Translations under genes and position numbers: made by a program
In this document: positions 6,298-10,767 of the stretch, piece by piece
How the letters are laid out: each line of letters begins with the position of its first letter
Position numbering within the stretch: the first letter of the stretch is position 1
The notes under the pieces: generated by a model
What the model was told of the DNA's origin: nothing
The model's input: only the letters and a program-made list of their open reading frames with translations
Database searches by the model: none
Assembly: GCA_019308645.1 (NCBI GenBank)
Contig: JAFDHR010000101.1
Coordinates: 1 to 10,767, forward strand
Direction of reading: 5' to 3'
DNA: 10,767 nt
From: Deltaproteobacteria bacterium
GTDB taxonomy: Bacteria; Desulfobacterota; DSM-4660; Desulfatiglandales; B25-G16

Positions 6298-6855
6298 ATG
6301 AGTTTGTTTGGCAGGGAAAAATTTATTCCCCGCGAAAAATTTGAAGCTATCATACACAAATTGGCGAAGTCGTTAGGAGCATCGCGAGAGGAATATATTT
6401 TAGGTTCTCTAACCCAGTTAAAAAGAGAAGGGGTAGACGTATCTAATGTGCCAAGAGAAATATCTTCAGGAAGTGAACTTGAAGATGCTCTCAAAGGTTT
6501 CGAGTTAACTTGCATAATGGGAATCGCATGGAATTATATCAAAAGCATAGAAGATCAATTATCATTCGATAATGCTTTATGTGCGCACATTAATGCAGAG
6601 AAAGGATCAAGAGCGTGGAATTTCCGTGAAAGATATACTGATTGTCAGGGGAATATGGATGCCCTTGCTACAGCCTTGTCAATTGATGTGTACAAATCAA
6701 TAGGCTCACCAAGGCCCGAAAATGAATATAAAGACCAATTTAATGGCAGAGCCTATTTTCTAGTGGGTATATGCCAAGCCGACACATATTCAGCATGCGG
6801 TGATACTAAAATGGAGAAAAAGGTTAGAGCAAAGATAAAAATGTATTTGAAATGA
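6298..6855 (+). CDS. Hypothetical protein (185 residues)
   Basis: GGAAGG at 6285-6290 with seven-base spacing selects the ATG at 6298. An in-frame ATG at 6271 and a TTG at 6244 lie in the attC-like half-site and lack a ribosome site. The protein begins MSLFGREKFIPREKFEAII. It looks mostly alpha-helical and soluble, with no signal peptide or membrane segment, and has several cysteines in the C-terminal two thirds. Its first 60 residues (EKFEAIIHKLAKSLGASREEYILGSL...) could be a small helical domain, but I recognise no family or catalytic motif. It lies between the truncated attC-like half-site and a second attC-like hairpin, consistent with being cassette cargo. Confidence 0.65.
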   Translation: MSLFGREKFIPREKFEAIIHKLAKSLGASREEYILGSLTQLKREGVDVSNVPREISSGSELEDALKGFELTCIMGIAWNYIKSIEDQLSFDNALCAHINAEKGSRAWNFRERYTDCQGNMDALATALSIDVYKSIGSPRPENEYKDQFNGRAYFLVGICQADTYSACGDTKMEKKVRAKIKMYLK

Positions 6856-6860
6856 TATCG

Positions 6861-6930
6861 GCTGAAAAATCCTTTGAGTATAGACGGGGAAACGATAGCG
6901 TGTTTCCCGCGACTCGACTCTGAGTTAGGC
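6861..6930 (+). other. attC-like hairpin ending in GTTAGGC
   Basis: Just after the stop codon lies GGGAAAC (6887-6893) paired with GTTTCCC (6902-6908), loop GATAGCGT. Outside it CTTTGAGTATAGAC and GCGACTCGACTCTGA are partly complementary, and the right arm runs into GTTAGGC (6924-6930), a perfect GTTRRRY core. The left core (GCTGAAA at 6861-6867) is a poor match to RYYYAAC. Length (about 70 bp) and layout fit an attC site with a decayed left end. Confidence 0.4.
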
Positions 6931-6961
6931 CACCAACAATGATGGGTAGATATATATAAAA

Positions 6962-7582
6962 ATGTCTGCAGTAGAGAAATTGGATCGTTTTGCTGTCGAT
7001 GTTCTTCTAGGCATTGACCATTTACTGTTTGATCAAAATATTGTTGAATCCATCGTAAAAACGTACATTAAATTTTGTCGTAGCGATGAGGCTCAAAGAC
7101 TCGATATATCGGAAATTCCCGTTACCGACGAAACACGGCTCAGGTTACGCTTCGAGTGCCTGTGCTTTTCTATATTCTCTACAGGTTTGCAGTCATCAAA
7201 CTACCTTAAAGAAAAAAGGTACTTTGTTAAGCGACCAAACCAGCGGCTTATTGAACTATTTGACAATGCAATAACAGTAGCACTTATTGAACTTTGCAAT
7301 AATACTGGTATGAGTGAGCTACATGAAATAAAGCTTTTGTCAATTGATCCGAAGCCAACATTTGAGCTTGGCGATCATCTTGATCCACTGAATCGTTTGC
7401 AAGAATATCGAGCTGCATTCGTGAAAGCACGTGGGAGCGAACTTGAGCGATTCGGGAAATGGATAGGAAAGGCACTTGATGCTCCAAATTATCCCCTGCT
7501 TGAGATCATTGGTGGTAACTTTGGAACCCAATTGCTTCAGTTATCCGATTATGCAATGGCTAATGCCCCTATGCCTTCATAA
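6962..7582 (+). CDS. Hypothetical helical protein (206 residues)
   Basis: It begins MSAVEKLDRFAVDVLLGIDH. The ATG at 6962 has no clear ribosome site (the sequence upstream is GATATATATAAAA). A start two codons downstream is not available, so this one is kept on frame length and sequence character. The product is predicted mostly alpha-helical and soluble, with amphipathic segments such as ECLCFSIFSTGLQ and LIELFDNAITVALIELCNN. I see no recognisable domain, catalytic motif, signal peptide or membrane helix. It begins 38 bases after the GTTAGGC core at 6924 and is followed 29 bases after its stop by the matching ACCTAAC (7612-7618), so it is the only cargo of that unit. Confidence 0.65.
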   Translation: MSAVEKLDRFAVDVLLGIDHLLFDQNIVESIVKTYIKFCRSDEAQRLDISEIPVTDETRLRLRFECLCFSIFSTGLQSSNYLKEKRYFVKRPNQRLIELFDNAITVALIELCNNTGMSELHEIKLLSIDPKPTFELGDHLDPLNRLQEYRAAFVKARGSELERFGKWIGKALDAPNYPLLEIIGGNFGTQLLQLSDYAMANAPMPS

Positions 7583-7609
7583 TGTGGCCAAGAGAATAGG
7601 TTCGCATTT

Positions 7610-7618
7610 TGACCTAAC
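7610..7618 (+). other. attC left-core-like box
   Basis: TGACCTAAC contains the RYYYAAC core ACCTAAC (7612-7618). It is the reverse complement, with one mismatch, of GTTAGGCCA at 6924-6932, the start of the module carrying the 206-residue gene. Repeat copy C starts nine bases further on and ends at GTTCGGC (7844-7850), one base off GTTRRRY, so copy C sits exactly between a left-type and a right-type core. Confidence 0.45.
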
Positions 7619-7626
7619 CAAGGAAT

Positions 7627-7844
7627 AAAGGGTCAAGTTTTATTGACAATTGTATGCAAGTGAATCGCTCTGGAAAGTCCAGGAGATCAGTTTCTCGAGA
7701 AAGGAATCAAATCCCTATCCGCCGTGTTTATGGCGGGCTTGTCCGCCTCCGGCGGATTGAAATATGACATCATGCTTCTTTTTATATTTTTAAATTTTTT
7801 CCATAATTGGTCAATATAATGGAATTAATTCCGATTACTCATTG
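7627..7844. repeat. Intergenic composite repeat, copy C (complete)
   Basis: The left block matches B1 (TTGACAATTGT, AATCGCTCTGG, AGTCCAGG). The core has hairpins TCCGCC/GGCGG (7718-7723 with 7732-7736, loop GTGTTTAT) and TCCGCC/GGCGGA (7742-7747 with 7751-7756, loop TCC). The right block has ATTGAAATATGACATCATG, TATAAT (7815-7820) and the perfect palindrome GGAATTAATTCC (7821-7832), ending ATTGTT at 7846. The ORF6N module begins immediately after. Confidence 0.85.
7815..7820 (+). promoter_or_regulatory. TATAAT -10-like box in repeat tail, copy C
   Basis: Perfect TATAAT conserved with the tail of the other full copies, directed at the ORF6N gene about 100 bases downstream. The -35 region is only a T-rich stretch around 7792-7800. 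The adjacent palindrome GGAATTAATTCC would overlap the transcription start region and could serve as an operator. Both roles are inferences. Confidence 0.35.
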
Positions 7845-7881
7845 TTCGGCATCGGAGGGTCGCTTGACGGAAGCAGCTCTC

Positions 7882-7908
7882 TTTGAGATCATCCAGAATG
7901 ATCTCAAA
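7882..7908. promoter_or_regulatory. Perfect 11-bp inverted repeat upstream of the ORF6N gene
   Basis: TTTGAGATCAT (7882-7892) and ATGATCTCAAA (7898-7908) are perfect inverted repeats separated by CCAGA. They end six bases before the ribosome site AGGAGGA (7914-7920) of the gene at 7926. No T run follows, so it is not a terminator. It could be a binding site for the ORF6N protein itself or another dimeric regulator, or an mRNA hairpin gating translation. TTGACG at 7864-7869 is a possible -35 element just upstream. Confidence 0.55.
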
Positions 7909-7925
7909 CGCGCAGGAGGAATAAC

Positions 7926-8816
7926 ATGGTGGACCACGACAGCACGGATCTTCAATTTCTGAACGACTCGGAGCCTCCAAGTGTTTTCGAGTTGCGAGGT
8001 TACCATGTGATGCTCGCCGCAAAGGTTGCCGAGGTTTTTGAGGTAGAAACACGTCAGATTGTCCAGAACATCAAGAAGAACAACAAGAAAGACCCTCCTC
8101 TCTTTCCCGAGCGCTATGCATTCGAGATCACAAAGCAAGAGCAAGAGCATTTGAAATCACTGGGAGTGATCCCAAAACCGGAACGTGGCGGCAGCCGGGC
8201 CCTGCCTTGGGTCGTCACTCGGAAAGGCGCTATCCGGCTAGCGACGATCATGGACGTGCCAAAAGCGGTGGAAGCGGCCGATGTGTTCGTTGATGTCTTC
8301 GACGAAGTGCTTGTCCAGCTCTATCGCGGACAGAATGCGATCGAAATTTCAAACCCGTCGCGACTCGCGCCCGATGCGGAAGATGTCGAACAGATACGTA
8401 AGTTGCGGAGGAAGATCGCCAAATCGGTGAATGACTTGCTCAACACGGTGGTCGATTCAGAGCAGAATACGACGGTGCAGGACGAACTAGGCGAAGTGGC
8501 GAAAGGGGCGGTGAGTCATGTCAAGGAATGGCTACGCAGCCGACACGTCGCAAACGAGAAGATCGAGGCCGAGACCTTACTGATCCTGGAACAGGCACGC
8601 GACATGTATGAGCGCCGTCAGTCCGAACTGGCGAATGCCGCGCTCGACCGGGAGCGGAAGGTGCTGGAGAACGTCGAGAAGAAGATTGGCATCGTAGAGA
8701 AGCTCCTAAAGATGTACGACCGGCTGGAGCCCAATGCCGTGGTCAGACTCGTCGGAGGATATATGAAACAACCGATGGGTCTGCTAATGCCTGGGGGAAA
8801 AGGCAAAGGAGAGTAG
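7926..8816 (+). CDS. ORF6N-domain DNA-binding protein with C-terminal coiled coil
   Basis: The protein has 296 residues and a strong AGGAGGA site five bases before the ATG. Residues about 18-70 (VFELRGYHVMLAAKVAEVFEV, then TRQIVQNIKKN and FPERYAFEIT) match the ORF6N/KilA-N-type pattern of a 'move and assign tool, then ELYGVETK-like helix, then PxRFxFxLT' domain. Residues 94-135 (LPWVVTRKGAIRLATIM...VEAADVFVDVFDEVL) complete it. Residues about 150-265 are a long, highly charged helix region, probably a coiled coil. The tail is Gly/Lys-rich. ORF6N proteins are common in phages and mobile islands and bind DNA, so a role as regulator or phage-interfering protein is likely but unproven. The gene is visibly richer in G and C than its neighbours, pointing to a different origin. 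The inverted repeat at 7882-7908 may be its operator. Confidence 0.8.
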   Translation: MVDHDSTDLQFLNDSEPPSVFELRGYHVMLAAKVAEVFEVETRQIVQNIKKNNKKDPPLFPERYAFEITKQEQEHLKSLGVIPKPERGGSRALPWVVTRKGAIRLATIMDVPKAVEAADVFVDVFDEVLVQLYRGQNAIEISNPSRLAPDAEDVEQIRKLRRKIAKSVNDLLNTVVDSEQNTTVQDELGEVAKGAVSHVKEWLRSRHVANEKIEAETLLILEQARDMYERRQSELANAALDRERKVLENVEKKIGIVEKLLKMYDRLEPNAVVRLVGGYMKQPMGLLMPGGKGKGE

Positions 8817-8833
8817 AGCAGATGGTGAAGTGA

Positions 8834-8920
8834 AGGGCCAAGTCTCCGTTTGACTCTTTTGATTTTTTAACAGGGCTCCAGGTGTGCTTTTGACTCGTAC
8901 TTTTTAAAAGAATTTGTGGC
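8834..8920. repeat. Degenerate fragments of the composite-repeat left block
   Basis: Shortly after the ORF6N stop, AGGGCCAAGTCTCCGTTTGACTC (8834-8856, key parts AAGTCT and TTTGACTC) and a second stretch at 8873-8920 (key parts GCTTTTGACTC and AAAGAATTT) resemble the left blocks at 3059 and 5742. Neither is followed by the hairpin core or tail. At 8948-8957, GTTCGATGCG resembles the junction GTTCGGC at the end of copy C, so a module boundary may lie there. Confidence 0.45.
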
Positions 8921-9198
8921 TTAAATCCACCAGAGAGCGGACGGGTTGTTCGATGCGCCCTAGTCGCGTAAATACTCCATAGGCGTATAAATTCCCCGCC
9001 CCTTTGGGCGATTATGGATATTCCGATTGATACCCCACTGCTCTGCGGTGGGGTATTTTATTATTGAAAGCAAGTAAAATTGCCTTATATGTAGATGTTG
9101 GCCTTTACAATAAAATCGAAAATTTAGAAGCATCCTAAATAAGAGAGAAAGGGCGTAAGGAAAAGGCAACCTATTAAATGCTATTGAAAAAATATAAT
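8921..9198. other. Intergenic stretch before higBA, structured but without a gene
   Basis: No supportable gene. A minus-strand open frame covering 8960-9169 has no ribosome site and no recognisable motif and crosses a terminator, so it is not called. The region holds a small hairpin CGCCC/GGGCG (8998-9010) with outer CCAT/ATGG pairing, and the terminator at 9030-9060. Sequence from 9061 to 9198 is AT-rich with no clear feature beyond a TATAAT at 9193-9198 that lacks a good -35. Confidence 0.4.
9030..9060 (+). terminator. Rho-independent terminator-like hairpin
   Basis: ATACCCCAC (9030-9038) pairs perfectly with GTGGGGTAT (9048-9056) around TGCTCTGCG, and the stem runs into TATTTTATT. The stem is strong (nine pairs, GC-rich centre) but the T tract is interrupted. 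It would separate the ORF6N module from higBA. On the minus strand the stem also has AT-rich flanks, but no T run of comparable quality. Confidence 0.55.
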
Positions 9199-9242
9199 AG
9201 TTCCCAATTAGGGAACTTTTTTCTTGACATTTTTCTGGGAAC
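9199..9242 (+). promoter_or_regulatory. Candidate higBA promoter and autoregulatory operator
   Basis: AGTTCCC (9199-9205) and GGGAACT (9211-9217) form an inverted repeat with AATTA between, followed by six Ts. A third half-site GGGAAC lies at 9237-9242. A perfect -35 box TTGACA (9224-9229) sits between the second and third half-sites. HigA-type antitoxins repress their own operon through such palindromes, so this is the likely operator. The hairpin plus T run could also act as a terminator. The best -10 (TTAAAT, 9246-9251) abuts the higB start codon, which is awkward, so the exact start of transcription is unclear. Confidence 0.5.
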
Positions 9243-9252
9243 CGATTAAATT

Positions 9253-9552
9253 ATGCATATAATCAAACGAAAAACCCTGGTCGAATTTTTTCAACAGCCA
9301 GGATATCAGGATGCTAAGGGCCCCTTGGAGGCATGGTACTACGAAGCTAAGTATGCGCAGTGGGCATCCCCGGCAGAAGTAAAAGTTCAGTATGGATCTG
9401 CCAGCATTCTAAAGGGCAATCGGGTCGTTTTCAATATCGCAGGTAATAAGTATCGATTGGTAGTCAAAATCAACTATGATTCGAAAACTGTGTTTGTGCG
9501 CTTTATTGGAACCCACCGAGAGTATGATAAAATTGATGCGGAGGTGATCTAA
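9253..9552 (+). CDS. higB: HigB family type II toxin (mRNA interferase)
   Basis: The protein has 99 residues, the normal HigB_toxin length. It begins MHIIKRKTLVEFF. It then shows the family signature in order: AWYYEAKYAQWASPAEVK (27-44), YGSASIL, NRVVFNIAGNKYRLVVKINYD (57-77) and VFVRFIGTHREYDKIDAE (80-97). HigB is a RelE-superfold RNase that cleaves ribosome-bound mRNA, and the conserved basic and His/Tyr residues near the C-terminus are in place. The start is supported by the family's MHxI N-terminus, although the only ribosome-site-like sequence (GGGA, 9237-9240) is 12 bases away. Toxin-first order and direct abutment to the antitoxin gene are typical of higBA. It is probably repressed by the antitoxin at the palindrome upstream. 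Confidence 0.9.
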   Translation: MHIIKRKTLVEFFQQPGYQDAKGPLEAWYYEAKYAQWASPAEVKVQYGSASILKGNRVVFNIAGNKYRLVVKINYDSKTVFVRFIGTHREYDKIDAEVI

Positions 9553-10767
9553 ATGATTAATCGCCTGATAAAAAATGAAGAAGATTATGGCATGGCGCTA
9601 TCCCGCATTGAACAGCTTATGGATGCTAAACCCGGCACCGCTGAAATGGATGAATTGGAATTGCTGACCGCGCTTGTAGAAATGTATGAAGAACGCCACT
9701 TCCCTATTGGCCCACCTGATCCCATTGATGCGATAAAATTTCGCATGGAACAGCTAGGATTAGGCCAGAAAGACGTGGTTCCTTTTATCGGCACTAAAAG
9801 TAAGGTGTCTGAGGTACTGAATGGTAAACGCACACTTACCCTGGCCATGATGAGATCGCTGAATAAAGGTTTGGGTATATCTGCCGAGGTGCTGCTGAAA
9901 GAGCCGGGTGCGAATTTCCCGGACGAGATGCAGGACATTGAATGGTCCAGATTTCCAGTGGTTGAAATGGCTAAACGCTGCTGGATTCCGGAGGTGGATG
10001 ACATAAGTGAAAAGGCCGAAGAGTTGATACGCGCTTTTATTGCACAGGCCGGCGGATTGGAAACTATCCCACAGGTATTTTTTCGCCAGGGGATAAGGGG
10101 CAGATATAATCCAAAGATGGACCTATATTCCCTCACCGCGTGGTGTATTCGCGTGCAGATCCTTGCCCAAAAAAACCCTTTGAAAACTAAATATTTTAAG
10201 GGCGCGATCAAATTGCGCACCTTGCAGGAAGTTGCACGGTTGAGCTATTTTGACAACGGCCCCTTGCTTGCCAGAGAATACCTTGAGAAACATGGGATTC
10301 ATCTGATTATGGTTCCCCATCTCCCAAAAACTTACCTCGACGGAGCTGCCATCCTGTTGCCAGATGGGACGCCAGTCATAGGCCTAACGCTTCGCTATGA
10401 TAGAATTGATAATTTTTGGTTTTGCCTGCTGCATGAACTCGCCCATGTTTCAAAGCATCTATCGGCATCCGACCGGCTTATTGTCGATGATTTGGACCTC
10501 CGAGGAATAGAGGTCGAGGCGGAAGATAAAATCGAGAAAGAAGCGGATGAAATGACTCGTGATGGACTTATTCCTAAAAAGGTTTGGGATAAAAAGCCGT
10601 TCGCGGACAAGGCAACGACCGCAGAGGTATATTCCTTAGCGGCAGAATTAATAATTCATCCCGCAATCATTGCAGGAAGAATCCGGTATGAGCAGAATAA
10701 CTATAAATTGCTGTCCAGGCATATCGGCAACAAACAGATTCGAAAGCATTTTGCTGAAGACCTCTAA
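9553..10767 (+). CDS. higA: HigA-type HTH antitoxin fused to ImmA/IrrE-like metallopeptidase
   Basis: The ATG follows the higB TAA with no gap, and a full GGAGGTGAT site (9540-9548) lies inside the higB end, so the pair is one operon with strong antitoxin translation. The 404-residue protein has a HigA-like N-terminal region with a Cro/cI helix-turn-helix (about 57-116: IKFRMEQLGLGQKDVVPFIGTKSKVSEVLNGKRTL...LLK). From about 200 to 390 it carries an ImmA/IrrE (DUF955) zinc peptidase domain with HELAH at 294-298 and the downstream EKEADEM (328-334) supplying the third metal ligand. Ordinary HigA is about 100-140 residues, so this is the long form. ImmA-type peptidases cut repressors during stress or mobile-element induction, so the fusion may control its own removal. 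That is an inference. The stop codon is the last three bases of the window. Confidence 0.9.
   Translation: MINRLIKNEEDYGMALSRIEQLMDAKPGTAEMDELELLTALVEMYEERHFPIGPPDPIDAIKFRMEQLGLGQKDVVPFIGTKSKVSEVLNGKRTLTLAMMRSLNKGLGISAEVLLKEPGANFPDEMQDIEWSRFPVVEMAKRCWIPEVDDISEKAEELIRAFIAQAGGLETIPQVFFRQGIRGRYNPKMDLYSLTAWCIRVQILAQKNPLKTKYFKGAIKLRTLQEVARLSYFDNGPLLAREYLEKHGIHLIMVPHLPKTYLDGAAILLPDGTPVIGLTLRYDRIDNFWFCLLHELAHVSKHLSASDRLIVDDLDLRGIEVEAEDKIEKEADEMTRDGLIPKKVWDKKPFADKATTAEVYSLAAELIIHPAIIAGRIRYEQNNYKLLSRHIGNKQIRKHFAEDL

Noticed and set aside
5651..7756. CRISPR array from the repeated CCGCC hairpins
   Set aside because: The copies are few, far apart, long and embedded in larger conserved blocks, with no regular spacers and no cas genes.
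8948..8957. Further cassette boundary at GTTCGATGCG before higBA
   Set aside because: It resembles the junction after copy C, but no matching CGAAC box is found after the ORF6N gene and the mate for higBA would lie outside the window, so it is kept only as a remark.
8960..9169. Minus-strand 69-residue open frame
   Set aside because: It runs through a strong terminator hairpin, lacks a ribosome site, and I could not match its end to a transposase although the thought arose.
9585..10220. Long minus-strand open frame opposite higA
   Set aside because: It is Ser/Ile/Pro-rich shadow sequence opposite a clearly real HTH-peptidase gene.

Overview
This looks like an accessory, defence- and stress-oriented stretch of a bacterial chromosome. 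Every credible gene lies on the + strand. The coding sequence is AT-rich except for one clearly GC-richer gene (7926-8816). The DUF6765-type protein at the left edge and the 'GGGTCAAGTC...TTTTGAC' intergenic repeats suggest a Desulfobacterota/deltaproteobacterial host. That placement rests on familiarity with such genomes and was not computed.

Layout. 1-918: C-terminal part of a DUF6765 protein. 919-1507: gene-poor stretch with a minus-strand terminator and a small frameshifted ORF. 1508-3036: two overlapping genes, a membrane-anchored 'WxW' protein and a MORN-repeat protein. 3283-4344: PD-(D/E)XK nuclease joined to an EVE/PUA-like domain. 4458-5552: protein with an unknown N-terminus, a winged helix and a C-terminal TIR domain. 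6013-6231, 6298-6855 and 6962-7582: three unrecognised genes. 7926-8816: ORF6N-domain protein. 9253-10767: higB toxin and a long higA-ImmA/IrrE antitoxin, complete to the last base of the window.

The spaces between genes hold the most unexpected signal. A composite repeat of about 200 bp (copies at 3059-3260, 5558-5736, 5740-5934 and 7627-7844, with fragments near 8834-8920) separates modules. The full copies share a tail with a TATAAT-like box and the palindrome GGAATTAATTCC, and all end at ATTGTT, after which sequence similarity stops. Three modules begin with a GTT-box and have its near-exact reverse complement at or shortly after the 3' end of a gene: GTTAGGTGC/GCACCTAAC (5934/6261), GTTAGGCCA/TGACCTAAC (6924/7610) and GTTCAACGT/CCGTCGAAC (3260/4345). 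This pairing is the signature of integron gene cassettes, where the cassette's own first bases complete its attC site. Foldable arms lie between some of these boxes.

My working model is a decayed or atypical integron cassette array. Its attC-like ends are partly occupied or replaced by a REP/MITE-like repeat that may bring its own promoter. The cargo is defence-like: nuclease-EVE, TIR, ORF6N and HigBA. No integrase, attI site or mobile-element transposase is visible in the window, so the model is an inference from repeat geometry, uniform orientation and unrelated cargo.
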